A stretch of 64,000 nucleotides of DNA from Homalodisca vitripennis. Taxonomy: Eukaryota > Arthropoda > Insecta > Hemiptera > Cicadellidae. How positions within the stretch are numbered: position 1 is the stretch's first letter; each line of letters begins with the position of its first letter. Made by a program: the position numbers and the translations under genes. Below the pieces are notes generated by a model that was given only the letters and a program-made list of their open reading frames with translations, did not search any database and was not told the DNA's origin. Below, piece after piece: positions 13,607 through 26,089 of this stretch. Where the stretch lies: positions 121,724,501-121,788,500 of the forward strand of contig NC_060215.1 in NCBI RefSeq assembly GCF_021130785.1. The letters are read 5' to 3'.

Positions 13607-13851
13607 AAGTTTTACAGTAATGTAATCATTGATTTCTTAATAAAAAATATCATGTTCAATAAAATTTTTCAAACACATTGAATTTATTACGCTGTTTCAC
13701 ACAATTGCCATGTAAGAAAACCCTATACCCAACCATAATGTAGCCCTATTAACATTTTTTTTAAGATTGAAAAACCAGGATTCACAATTGGTTTAGAACT
13801 TTTTTTTAAAATTTACCTTAAAACAAATTTAAAAAATAAATATTAAATTTC

Positions 13852-14378
13852 AGGTTATAATATTGTTAACTATTTTAATAAAGAACCTTAAAAAGTTTAT
13901 TCGTAAAAATCAACTACATTGTTGTATGTACTTGCAATGCATGGATTTTACCTGTTTTTACATTTGGTGCTGTAACTCAGTTATTTGTTATTCAATCTTT
14001 TTGAAACCAAAATTGTTGAATTGGTAATAAAATACGCTAAAAAAGGTTATCCTAGTGAATTTGTTGTCAAAGTAGCCGTTTCAAAGCTAATACAATTTGA
14101 AAATTTTGAGCGGCCGCCATTTTGAAATGCAATGAGATATTTGTTTCATTTTTTTCACTGAAAAGGACCAACACTAGGTTAACATAACTGTTAAGTTTAA
14201 ATTCTGTATCTTAAGTGGTTTTTGAGTAGTAATTTTTTCCCAAAAGACACATACAGACCGACAGACAGACAGACGCTAAACGAAGCGAAATAGGGCACCT
14301 GTTATATTGCATTATTTGTTAGTTTTGGCCTGCTGAACAATGTGGCAAAGTTTGTTCGAATGGTTGCTGGACACCCTG
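13852..14378 (-). repeat. Right terminal inverted repeat of the mariner-type element
   Basis: This is the inverted partner of 10878-11398; the outer 100 bp differ at only a few positions. The right arm carries a longer CAGACAGACAG run than the left arm. Confidence 0.9.
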
Positions 14379-14380
14379 TA

Positions 14381-16059
14381 TTTTGTAGTCAGAGTTTTAA
14401 GAGACTAGTATTATTATTAATTTTAGCAAGGCATATGTATTTTCTCATAACATTCATTTGTCGGAATAAAACAGTGCAATTTTAGGAGAATTGAATAGGA
14501 AAACTTAAGATAAGTACAGTTCCAGATCTGTTGTTGTTATCTAAGTTGTAGAAGGATAGTCACAGCAACTTGCGTTTAAACTCATAACCGGACATTTTTC
14601 ACTACTATAATTTTCAACATTGTTATAGTGTTAGGATTAAATAAGTTATTAACTCATATTGTTTGGAAATTGTCGCTAAATTTTCTACAGCATCGTATAC
14701 ACATTAATTAATTTTTAAACTAAATGGTTTAACCATTGTTTGATATAAAGATGTATTAACATCTACGGCATTATAATTAGTTAAAATACTATATAAAGTG
14801 GTTAAATGCAAATAGTAATAGAAATGCTAATTGTTTAATAGGGACGTGACAACATTACACCTTCTACTAGAGCAGCCTGCACCAAATAGTAAGATGATGG
14901 CTGTTGCGTTTTAATCCCCCCACCAAACCGCACGTCCAACACTGCAGCTATTTATTGGAATATAAAAACTACATAACCGTTTCAACATCAGGTAACAACA
15001 CTGCCTCAAATGTCACTGGACTATTGTGGTGCGAACCGCACTACATCACATGCTTAGGTCGATTTTAAATGAAGGAATAAATAGGAATTGCTCAATGCAA
15101 TATAAGAATTATTCAACTTGGCCTTAGCGATTGTTTTCTTGGGATGTGTCAAGCTCAATTTGGCTTTGCCGCATTAATGTGTTGCAACTCATGGATCAGG
15201 TTGACTGTCTCCAGTTCGGTATATAAATTAATATGACGCGCCTGTTTTCTTGCGATATGACAAGCTGAAATCTAGGTTGCTACATCTATGCGTTGCTTAA
15301 CTTATCGAGCAGGTTGACTATCCCACATGGGTGTATACCATTTGTGTCAACACTCAGAGTTTTAATTTAGGCAGGTTTCTTGCCGATATGGCAACGAGCG
15401 AAAACGTTTCGTTTCTATTGTCCTTAAAATTTTTCCAGGACTAGCCGCCTCTCCTGACTCGGCCGGTGTGGTTGTCTATCAAGCTCTGAGCTATTATTAT
15501 TGGCGAAACCTCTTGACTTCATATCTATTCCTCATATTTTACAAAAAGCAAAAGTTATAACTATTTATGTTAAACATATAAATAATTATCCATATTTATC
15601 AATTGATAATTCGTTGAATCTCGTTATCAAATGATTATAGATACCTGATTAGTTTTTAACTTTAGTTTCTTTGCCGGTAGAACACTGGAAAAACAGGAAA
15701 GTTTGAAATAAAATTAAAAAGCTCACTTCAGTAGTTTTAGATTAGTTTCGGTGTTATTATATTATATCAACTTTTAGTTCAACTTCACAACTAGATAGCA
15801 CTTTTCATGCTACTTATGTTAAGCATCAAACATTACGACAGTGTTTGGATTTAAAAATGTATCTTTACTGTATCATCGTACCTGTCCTAGCAATTCCTAC
15901 ATTACTGTGCAGAGTAGGTTTCTGTAAACTTGTCTAGCAAAAAATGAAAAGTTTAGAATCTTCCATTGACAATGGACGAAGAGAATAAGAATTAGTTGTT
16001 GCTAACTAATATTACTACTCTTTTTGAGTATTAACAAGGTAAAATGTATACTTGCCTTC
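14381..16059. other. Intergenic sequence with a weak ~110-130-bp repeat
   Basis: At about 15134, 15244 and 15370 a motif of the type GTTTTCTTGCGATATGACAAGC recurs, each followed by a CAGGTTGACT-like segment in the first two. I see no coding motif. Confidence 0.35.
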
Positions 16060-16179
16060 GGCTCGCTGGGGACCCTCAGGCCCACTTTTGCGTGTTAATC
16101 AAATTCGGAGATAAGCGGAACTCGGAATAAAATTAGACCCATTTTATTGAATTTTCCAGTTTCAAAATTTTTACTTTAA

Positions 16180-17080
16180 GGGCATTTTGTGGCTTAACCG
16201 TTAGAGATGCGAGAAAAAGTGACTAGACCATTTTTGTTAGAAATTTAATTTAGTTTTAAATTGTGCCCTCGGATTCTGTATTAAAATCCGCTTTTTATTT
16301 TACCCTAACTTTAAAGTTTCTGCTGATATAGAACACAGAAACAAAATTCTGAAGTAAAACTTAAAAAAGCGACACATTTAAACGCGTTTTGCGGCCAAAC
16401 CATCCAGAATTGGCCATAATGTTACTAGACTTTTTTTGTAGATCACGCAATTTCCTAAATCCTTTTCTTTTGGAGCTACGACCAACCGTTTAGCCGCTAT
16501 CGAGCCCGAAAGGTAAATATTTAGCGAACATTTCAATAAAATATCACTTCATCGCATTTTGCGGCCAAACCAATCGACACAGAGTAAAAAGTCACTGTAC
16601 CTTTTTTGTAGATGGTCTTATTTTGTATTGAAATCACATTTTTATTTTGTGCTGAAATGCTGGCTGCAATGTAGCCCAAAATCACATTTTTCACGTAAAA
16701 TTTAAAAAAGTAATGCGTTTAAATGCGTTTTCCGGCCAAACCATTGAGGATAGGGCAAAATGTTACTAGGACATTTTTGTAGATCGCACCGTTTCCTAAA
16801 CCTATTGAAAATTTGTTTTGAGTTGCGGCCAATGGTTCGACCGCTATCGAGCCTGGAAGGAAAATGATTAAGTGAAAGTTGCGAAAACTTTACACATAAT
16901 TGCGTTTTGCGTCCAAACCAATAGAGATAGAGCAAAAATCCACTAGGCCTTTTTTTAGATTACTTCATTCCCGACTAATGCTTTTTTCTCAGATCTGAGC
17001 TAGCTCTAACGGTTCGCCCGCTACGGGGCTTCAAAGACGCTACGGGGCTTCAAAGAAAAGCCTGCAAGGGTAAATAATGG
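16180..17080. repeat. Tandem repeat of ~172 bp with alternating unit types
   Basis: The core GCGTTTTGCGGCCAAACC recurs at about 16391, 16561, 16732 and 16909 (spacings 170, 171, 177), with a more diverged copy near 16185. Each is followed by a segment ending CTAG.C.TTTTTGTAGAT. Alternate units share extra sequence (GCCGCTATCGAGCC at about 16492 and 16840), giving a ~345-bp higher-order period. A short CTACGGGGCTTCAAAG direct duplication sits at about 17021-17055. No coding function is seen. Confidence 0.75.
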
Positions 17081-18697
17081 CAAATTTGCGAATTTTTTTG
17101 AGGGGTTAAAAACCGGTTTTCAGACTTTTTCCCAAGGTTTGAAGGTAAAAGCTACGTGCGTGCAAAATTTCTTGTTTTCTAGCACTTCTAGAAGTGGGTT
17201 AGAAATTCGTATACCCTATCAGTGAGTTACAAATGCGGCTAAGGGATAAAAAGTAGTAATAAAAACCACCAGTTATATCTTATATTTCTCCGGATGGGCT
17301 AGATACTACTTACAGTTCAAGTAATCAATTAGTACCTAGTTTTTCGGTCTAGTTTATGTATGTTTTAAAGGTCAGCTCACTTGACCTATAGTAGCACTTT
17401 TTGGTTTGTACCAGATTGCCTGTTTGCACATCAGATATGAACATTTTTACCGTATTTTAAAGAATGTGAATCTGCAATCTAATTTTACTTTTCAATGATA
17501 ACTATTTTGTACCTATTTCCCAAAATATATTTGAAAACCAAAACAAGGAGCCTTTAAAAGTCCAAGAATACTTTTCAACGTTTCAAGCAAGTCCTTTCAA
17601 CTTAACACGAGGGCCACTCAGGTTTCCAAAATCTTCTTAGAAGTTTATACAATATAAAATATGGTTTTCTCAGTGCATCAATGGTATAACTTAATTATTG
17701 CTTAGTATAATCTTGACTCAAAAATGTAGAACGATTGATCAATAGTTGTTGATCAATTATTGTAGCGTATTACTTTTTCAAAATATTATTACCCTGAAAA
17801 ATGTTTAAATTTTCGAGACAGTATGAAATATTTAAAGACCAATATATTTTACAGCATGTGAATGATTATATAATTATACTGTTGTCTTTAGTAAATATAT
17901 TTATATTGTTTTTTTTTTGTAGTTTTTCAACTATGATCTCAAACATTTTAATACATTTTTTTCGATTTCATATGCTGAAAATTAAATATTTTCCATAAGT
18001 ATCAGTTTCAAAATAAAATGCAATAACGTCAACATTTACCTGAAAAAAATACAAAACCAACAGTAAAGTTATGTTTAATGAAATGATGACCTCGTATAAT
18101 TATGACTTTTTACACAATAGAAAACTTTTGCCGAGGCCGTTGTGATCTTCGAGAAAATAATGTAAAATTCAGAGAAATATTTCGGAGAGGATACAGTATG
18201 GTGCTTATAATGTATAAGATTACCCATAAAAGCTTTTTCTTAAAAACAAGTACAAGACCCCCATCTTGTAAAGTGTGGTAATATAATAAATATTATAATC
18301 TGAAATAGCCAGTTTATTTTTTAATTTTATCTAGTTTTAGAAAAAGCACAATGGTATTCTGGTTCTCTTGAGGAAAAATTGTATTGTAAAACCATAAAGG
18401 GTCCGCAAAGGACTAAATTTGTTACTATGGCTACGATTATAAAAACAATTAGGTTACAACACATTTATAATTCTGACACTAAATGTTTCCAATATATAAC
18501 AACATTTGAAGTAGTATTTTACTACAAAACAATCAGTAATGAATAGCCAATTTCTCAATTTGTGTATATTTTATATTTGGAAATTAGTGTGATGTACCTA
18601 AATTTGTTACTATGGATACGATCATTTTGATAAATTCAAATTAATAAAGTAAATTTCTACTGTTTAAATAAAACATAATACGTTAGTAGGCCTACTA
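17081..18697. other. AT-rich intergenic sequence
   Basis: Nothing coding is recognised. A 24-bp phrase, CTAAATTTGTTACTATGGCTACGAT, recurs almost exactly 186 bp apart (about 18413 and 18599), a possible two-copy repeat leading into the 88-bp array. Confidence 0.4.
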
Positions 18698-19442
18698 ACT
18701 TTATAATTAAGTGGTGAGACACAACGTTACCAATGCGGTGAAGTCGTGGGGTATTGCCGTGGATAACATACAAGCTAGTGCAATCACTTTATAATTCAGT
18801 GGTGAGACACAACGTTACCAATGCGGTGAAGTCGTGGGGTATTGCCGTGGATAACATACAAGTTAGTGCAATCACTTTATAATTAAGTGGTGAGACACAA
18901 CGTTACCAATGCGGTGAAGTCGTGGGGTATTGCCGTGGATAACATACAAGCTAGTGCAATCACTTTATAATTTAGTGGTGAGACACACGTTACCAATGCG
19001 GTGAAGTCGTGGGGTATTGCCGTGGATAACATACAAGCTAGTGCAATCACTTTATAATTAAGTGGTGAGACACAACGTTACCAATGCGGTGAAGTCGTGG
19101 GGTATTGCCGTGGATAACATACAAGCTAGTGCAATCACTTTATAATTTAGTGGTGAGACACACGTTACCAATGCGGTGAAGTCGTGGGGTATTGCCGTGG
19201 ATAACATACAAGCTAGTGCAATCACTTTATAATTAAGTGGTGAGACACAACGTTACCAATGCGGTGAAGTCGTGGGGTATCGCCGTGGATAACATACAAG
19301 CTAGTGCAATCACTTTATAATTAAGTGGTGAGACACAACGTTACCAATGCGGTGAAGTCGTAGAGTATTGCCGTAGATCACATACAAGTTAGTGCAATCA
19401 CTTTATAATTTAGTGGTGAGACACAACGTTACCAGTGCGGAT
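18698..19442. repeat. 88-bp tandem satellite, eight full copies plus a partial
   Basis: Units start at 18698, 18786, 18874, 18962, 19049, 19137, 19224, 19312 and 19400. Each contains GTGAGACACAACGTTACCAA and TATTGCCGTGGATAACATAC. Copies four and six lack one A (CACACGTT) and share a TTTAG variant, so they are 87 bp. Identity is very high, indicating recent amplification. The last full copy has several changes and the final one breaks off after ACGTTACCAGTGCGG. Confidence 0.95.
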
Positions 19443-20024
19443 AGTGCTGTGGAACTCATTTCTAGTGGAACAATGATGAAGGTAGAAAAACTTCTGGGCA
19501 CATTTAGCGTTTATATGGGTTAAACGTCCTAGAACTCTGTCACTTTAACTCATCTGTGCCCAAAGTTCTAATATTGAGGCAAAGGGAACTACAGAAAGCT
19601 TCCGCAGCGTCTTGTAAATTCCTCTATGTTTTGGATTTCTATAGGTTCAAACTATCACTTTAATTAGAATTTAAAAAACTGCCATGAGTAATTAAGGTTT
19701 TGTTTACCACATTATAAAGTTTTTATATCAAAAAGGCAAATAATTAAAAAAACTTGACGAATCTTGTTTGTTGACATAACTTTATGATACTCAATAGCAA
19801 AGCCCAGCCAATAAATATTTTATTATTTTCATAAGATCAGCACAGCCCAGCCAACAACACTAAAAGTTGACAGTCAACATGCCAGTACGTTCCAGCCAAT
19901 AAATACAAACCAGTTTCCATTGGACCAGCCTAGCAAGCCAATGAACACCAAACTGTGTATTGATTGGCTCAGCACGGCCCAGCCTCCTCGGCTCAGGCGC
20001 AGTCATTCCACGGCGCCATCGATC
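19443..20024. promoter_or_regulatory. Cluster of CCAAT motifs (uncertain promoter-like region)
   Basis: Between about 19800 and 19970 CCAAT or ATTGG occurs at least five times (near 19808, 19896, 19918, 19937 and 19960), most next to CAGCC. CCAAT boxes bind NF-Y, and clusters are typical of promoters, but no gene start can be shown nearby. The repetitive phrase GCCCAGCCAA suggests it could equally be a degenerate short tandem repeat. Confidence 0.25.
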
Positions 20025-21036
20025 GTTGCCGTGGTCCCTTATCAGCACGAGGTAGCGCGTGTTCTTTTCATGAATCAATTACAATGTAATAAAGTACACT
20101 AAGTGCGTTCTCTATCATCTCCAAACCAACGTTCGACGAATATAAAATATATTTATAATAGTATTTAAATATGAGATTATTCACAATATGAATAGTATTA
20201 CAGATAAAATATATTAGGTGACATCATACAAAATAGCTCGACTCCACCTTACGTGATACCAACAGTAAAACAGTTGAATAGTTGGTTCACAAACAGTACA
20301 CAAAGATACAAAGCAAAATATCCAGTAGTAATCTAAGGCCTACCCGCCAGCGGTCATCCTTACCTAATATGACTATTATTGTGTGTCCAAAACTGTGTAA
20401 AAAGAATACCTAATTTTAGAGTCTTTGTTATGACTAGTAGTATGACATTGAAATTGCCAAAAAATATACGTATTTTTCGTCAATTTATATATGTGCGTTC
20501 AATAAATATTTCGATTCTTATTTACCTATCGTTGCCGTGGTCCCTTATCAGCACGAGGTAGCGCGTGTTCTTTTCATGAATCAATTACAATGTAATAAAG
20601 TACACTAAGTGCGTTCTCTATCATCTCCAAACCAACGTTCGACGAATATAAAATATATTTATAATAGTATTTAAATATGAGATTATTCACAATATGAATA
20701 GTGTTACAGATAAAATATATTAGGTGACATCATACAAAATAGCTCGACTCCACCTTACGTGATACCAACAGTAAAACAGTTGAATAGTTGGTTCACAAAC
20801 AGTACACAAAGATACAAAGCAAAATATCCAGTAGTAATCTAAGGCCTACCCGCCAGCGGTCATCCTTACCTAATATGACTATTATTGTGTGTCCAAAACT
20901 GTGTAAAAAGAATACCTAATTTTAGAGTCTTTGTTATGACTAGTAGTATGACATTGAAATTGCCAAAAAATATACGTATTTTTCGTCAATTTATATATGT
21001 GCGTTCAATAAATATTTCGATTCTTATTTACCTATC
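20025..21036. repeat. 506-bp tandem duplication, two nearly identical copies
   Basis: Copy one is 20025-20530 and copy two 20531-21036; both begin GTTGCCGTGGTCCCTTATCA and end TTATTTACCTATC. The only difference I noticed is AGTATTACAG versus AGTGTTACAG about 170 bp in. Either this is a very recent duplication or an assembly artefact joining two haplotypes. No coding content is recognised in the unit. Confidence 0.95.
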
Positions 21037-23170
21037 CGTAAAACGTCCTTCTGTCACTTTATAAAATCAAAAATTAGATCACCAAGGTAACGAAATATCC
21101 TGCTTTAAAATGAATATTTAGCTTGAAGTTTATATTTACTATGTATTTGTTCATCCATGAGCGTCTGCCGCGTCTATGTGCAATCCATGTAATGACGTCA
21201 ACCGTTCGGCGGAGATAAAAAGTACACAAATACTATATTTATTGTCTTAAAAGTTGTGTAGCTGTATGTACATTAAATACATCATATATAAAATTACATG
21301 ACGATCTACATCCGATATGTTTATCAAGGATGCCATTTGAAATTAAAAAAATAAATTGTAAAATACATATTATTTAAGTAGTACAAATAAACGCCCATAT
21401 TTTAAAATAAAATAGGCTACATGTATTCTGGAAGCCCATTTTGCAATTTATGGACTCTAGTTCAAAGGTGGAGGATGTATGTCTGTAGTTATTTCCCCAA
21501 GCCTCTGTTATTTTATTTATTATAACGTAGTTTTCTCGAAATTCTTTTTGTGTTATCGGGTTACCTCCAAAAGGTTATATTTTAAATTATATTATACCCG
21601 TTTTCATAGAGCATAAAATAAGAGTTAATATGCTCTCAGACGGTTGTAAAACCTATAGTTTTTAATATTTTTAGCATTTAAAATAATCAACCTCCTATAC
21701 CGCAGGTTAATTGGTAAGTACGGAAAATATGTACGGATAACTTCTCCCCTCTAGTTATGTCAGATACGCTCATACGGAGACCTGCATTACTACATAACTT
21801 TGAATCTGTTAACAATTTAAATATAAGGGGCCGGAATAGATACTTGTTGATCACACTACATTTAGCCACAGATGAACTTAACTGCGGCACTGGAAATACC
21901 TTAGACCCCAAGTAAATTGAAACGGCGGTAAGTGGAAAATTTTGGACCGAAGTAGGTTTCCGAGACCTTTTTATTGATATAAATATTTTCTTAATCGGAG
22001 CAAGCAAATTAAACTGTAGCGTCAGAAATGCAATTGATTCAAATCACAATTGCATGTTTCCAAACTCGCAATACTTGAAATAAGAACGTGTAAACATTTA
22101 TTTAACTTTGGATTCTCATAACCACAGACACTTAAATAATAAATGCAAGACATATACCTACTCACCTTTTAAAAATATCATAAGACTCTATATTATATCA
22201 TAATTTCTTTCACTAACAAGACTACATCCTTCGATTTAGAAATGTGCATACCAAGCTGTGAGTAACTGCTAGTATTTATATTTATTAGCACACGACTTCT
22301 TGCCCAATAACAGGCAAGTCGTAGGCATATGTATTATAAACGGTATATCAAACACCAAGAGACAGGTAGTGGTGACGGTGAAATATTCCAATATACGGAT
22401 ACATATAGAATAGTCGGAGATCTTAAGTTAGAAATTAAAAATATGTGAATAAACCGAAGTAAGAAGATGCACATTTTAACACTTTGGAAGTTTTGATTTC
22501 GACGATATACATTACGGATTCGAAGAATCCATTTTAAGGTTAAGGCAAATAAATGAAGTAAACAAATAATTGAACCAAATTGACACATGTTTTAACTACC
22601 TTGGAGGCAACATTTTTGTCTCAGCCTTGGTGTAGCTATTACTCATGGACTATTAATAGCTAAACATGAAACACCTTAGTACACATTAGGCCTTATTTCT
22701 TTACATTATTGTAGAGAAAAACTTGCTGTTGGAATTAAAAATATGTTATTTCTTGATTGTAGAATTTTTTATCCGATCATTTAGCATAAATAATTTTGTT
22801 TTAGATTTGAAAATTGGCTTCATAAAATGTTGTGTATGTGTTTAATTTAAAATTCGATTTAAAATATATTGAATACAAATATCCATAAAAACATACATTT
22901 GGTTCCTCTATGCGTGATTAAATATTACTCAAGTTTTGTTATTTACCAGAACCTGTTGATAAATTAAGTGTGATTAAGGAGTGATTTTAGAACACCCTGA
23001 TGAAGATGCACATTCATTTCGTATGGGTGATATATTGACTGTATTTGGTGGTGTATAGACAGTATTTGGTGATAGATCACCATATACATATATACATTAA
23101 AGTGTATAAATGCCAGTAGCCTTATTTAATTTCAATAAACATTGAATCGCAAAAAGTACTTGCTCCGCCG
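21037..23170. other. AT-rich intergenic sequence, nothing recognised
   Basis: A CRE-like TGACGTCA lies at about 21193. The longer minus-strand frames (21687-22007 and 22334-22588) carry no recognisable domain. Confidence 0.4.
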
Positions 23171-23171
23171 G

Positions 23172-23182
23172 GTATATATATA

Positions 23183-23225
<43 letters not shown>

Positions 23226-23266
23226 TATATATAATATATATATATATATACGTGTGTGTGTGTGTG

Positions 23267-23322
<56 letters not shown>

Positions 23323-23333
23323 CATACATACAT
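23172..23333. repeat. (TA)n microsatellite with a GTGTG core
   Basis: Two long TA runs flank a short (GT)n at about 23252-23268 and end in a few CATA units. Frames through it are repeat artefacts. Confidence 0.95.
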
Positions 23334-24439
23334 TCATATGCTTTAAAATTTTACTTCAGCTAATAACCAGGTATGTTTGTGTTCTAGGTGTAAACAAAAT
23401 CTTTCTTCAAGAATTAATTACAAATATAGATTACATATTCTTTTTTATACTTGTAACACTGCCCTATATTTTTGTACTATATCAAGTATAAATGACTATT
23501 TTCATACCGGCCAGTGCTAGTGGATGGTTGTGTAAGCTGTGACGTAGCCAGGATGTATCCCGGGTGTACAGAAAATGAACTAATCGCGATTGTAATTTGT
23601 GCAAAGTATGGGCGTTACTGACGAAAGCAACGTGACAAACGTCATGCGTGTTTAGTTTGGGAGTACACGAATACGTAATTGGTATAAAGAATTCTGAATG
23701 ATTTTATATTCTTTATATTGTTGGAGAAATATTAAAAAAATAGAGGCTTTTATACCAGTACATTTATTCACTATTGCCTGCCAAGGTACCACAAACCTTA
23801 ATTTCTTAAAGTTATTATTAAAACATTTCTTGTAATATTTGATATAATATAATTGAAAACGCTTGGTTCTGATAATTTGTTTGAATTTAGAAATATTTTC
23901 AATCCTTTAATTTAAAAAATGATTGTTAATTATTAAGAAAGTATTAGCAGCCACTTATGTAATAGAGTTGTAAGTTACTTTTCGGGAAACATTTTTAACA
24001 AAAATACCACGAGTAAATAATTAAATATAGCTAAAAGTGTATCATATTTATGTATTTCTTATTTTGAAATGAATACTTTAGCTTGTGTTTTAATTTACGA
24101 ATTGATCTAAGGTAAATACAACCAAACCTAGTAACTAAAGCAATAAGGCGTTATTATAATTATAACAGTTCTAACGTTTCAACCAATGAACACCCGCAAA
24201 ACCTCGTAAATCATGACGTCAGCCATGCTTCCGGTTACGAAACAAGGCCATAAAATCCTACACGTGGTCCTTTGTCCACATCACGTTGCGTTCCCGGTCT
24301 TGGGCCTCGGCTGGGTTTGGCCCCAAAACATTCTCGCAGTTCTGCTAAAGTGTAGATATGGAAATATTAAATATCTCCTTTTTGTAATTAATACAGCAAA
24401 TTCTATGTTTTCATTTTCGTATTTTACAATGGATACATA
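23334..24439. other. Intergenic sequence with a few promoter-like motifs
   Basis: Within 24180-24330, a GC-richer patch, there is a CCAAT (about 24183), a perfect CRE TGACGTCA (24214-24221), an ETS-like TTCCGG and an E-box CACGTG (24261-24266). No gene start can be linked to it, so a regulatory role is only a possibility. Confidence 0.3.
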
Positions 24440-26089
24440 CGGAGTGTCCCAAGGAGAGGTTTAAACGTGTAATTTTATATCATTTAAATGGGCAATTTAT
24501 GCACCGAACATTTTAAAATTCTACACAATTAATAAAGTCGGTTTTAAAACTATTCTGTGGAAATTAAACTCCCTGGCAATTGTAAAAACAAAATGGTGAC
24601 ATGTTGAAAATTTGATCATTTTGCTTCCTATAAAAATTAATTTCTTGAATTACCTGATTTGATTACTGCGTTGCAGTTTTAAGTAAGAGCTGTTTACTAA
24701 CTCTAATTGTTAAAAACAGCTGTTTGATTGAAGAGCATTGCTTGTGCTATAAAAACATAAAATCCATTACAGTTTTATTAATATTGAAGTTCGACAATTG
24801 GCTCTTAATGTTGAACAAAAAGTTTGCTCTTAGCAACATTGCAGAAGCAATAGACAATTTCAGGTTCCCTACCCTGGAGTTGAACCACCTAGCAATCCAA
24901 CAATAACTAATTGGAAAAATTTTTACAACCTAACAAAGAGAAGTACTAGTATGCGCATCAGTGCTCCGCTCTCCAGCTAAACCGATATCACTAAGGAAGG
25001 TTGAACTTGACTTAAAACTGGTGCTCAAAAGTCTTCACTACTGAGAATGATTAAGAAAACAAAATTAAATTTTACAAAAGTCACCTAGTCCATAATCTTA
25101 TTGAAGATGATCTGGATAGGAGAGTGGAATTTTGTTCTCGTATCGTTGAGTATTTATTGAGCTAGATCCTAACTGGCATACTCAAATTGTTTTTACAGAC
25201 GAGTCCACTTTCTACCGCAATGATGCTGTAAATAGGCATGATTATAATTATTACAACACAGTTAATCCACACATTATCAAACAGACTCTACTCAAATCAA
25301 AAGGAATTACTGTTTAAGCAGCTGTCACTTGCAATGGGGTACTATCTTCTAACATTTCAGACAGTACAGTGACTGGGAATAGAGTCTATTAAATGAACAA
25401 GTCGCCTCATTATACGGTTCCAGAAATGGGTCAAGCAATCTTCCAACAAGATGGTGCTCCTCCTCATTTACTACTATTTAATACTAATCCTGTCAAGCGA
25501 ATAGTATTCATTGCCGTTGGATTGGTTGTGGAAGTGATGTTTTAGATCGGCCACCCCGATCTCCAAATTTAACTGTGTGTGATTTCTTTCTATGGGGTTA
25601 CTTAAAGGCACAAGTTTATACTCATAACTTCAATAATAATGAGGAATTAAAACAATCAATTAAAGAGGAACTTCTCCGGATACCACAGAATTTATTTGTA
25701 AGAGCTTACGATTCGTTTGTTAAGCGCTGTTCATCAGTGTGCTGCTGTGGTTGGATTACATTTCGAATAATTGTGGATTATAATTGTAGGTTGTTTAATA
25801 GGCTATGTTCTAATTTTCTAAACGAAATGCTTTATTTCTCTAGAATATGGCAATAAATAAGTTTACAAAACCAAAAATACTGTTTTTCTTTTACTATCAT
25901 TAATGTATACTTTTTAAAAGTGAAATCATTTTGTTTCAACAATTACGAGAGAGCTGAAATTTTCTTAAATATTAAATTAAATATTTTTAAAACCTATTTA
26001 ATGAATTGAGTAGAGTTTGAAAACGTTCGGTGCATAGATAGGCAAGTAATATAAAATAAAACGTGTAAACCTCTTCGTAGGACACTCGG
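24440..26089 (+). mobile_element. Decayed mariner-like transposon with ~110-bp inverted repeats
   Basis: TA-flanked ends: 24438-24439 TA, then CGGAGTGTCCCAAGGAGAGG, mirrored at 26089 by the reverse complement, which reads CCGAGTGTCCTACGAAGAGG. The arms align for about 110 bp, including ATGCACCGAAC. The body holds a plus-strand transposase ruin. This is a separate and older insertion than the one at 10.9-14.4 kb: the arms are more diverged and the gene has many stops and frameshifts. Confidence 0.88.
24720..25800 (+). pseudogene. Mariner-like transposase remnant
   Basis: Recognisable blocks appear in order but in different frames: LIEDDLDRRVEFCSRIVEYL near 25100-25160, FTDESTFYRNDAVNRHDYN at about 25195-25245 (first catalytic Asp present), FQQDGAPPHLL at about 25442-25475 (second Asp present) and RPPRSPNLTVCDFFLWGYLK at about 25549-25608 (third Asp present; the usual SPD has become SPN). 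The tail YTHNFNNNEELKQSIKEEL follows. Several stops and frameshifts between blocks show it cannot make protein. It would have been the gene for the surrounding TA-flanked element. Confidence 0.85.

Larger units (their letters stand above)
10878..14378 (+). mobile_element. Mariner-superfamily DNA transposon with ~520-bp terminal inverted repeats
   Basis: The element begins CAGGGTGTCCAGCAACCATT at 10878 and ends with the reverse complement at 14378. It is flanked on both sides by TA (10876-10877 and 14379-14380), the target duplication of the IS630/Tc1/mariner group. The inverted repeats are exceptionally long: 10878 to about 11398 pairs with about 13852 to 14378, with only scattered mismatches. 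The transposase pseudogene lies between them on the plus strand. About 770 bp between the left repeat and the gene is bounded by its own short inverted repeat (11541-11554 and 12298-12311), which could account for the unusual 3.5-kb length. The two arms still pair well, so the insertion is not ancient, but the gene carries two stops. Confidence 0.93.

Noticed and set aside
23122..23337. Tyr-Ile repeat frames on the minus strand
   Set aside because: Artefacts of the (TA)n microsatellite.
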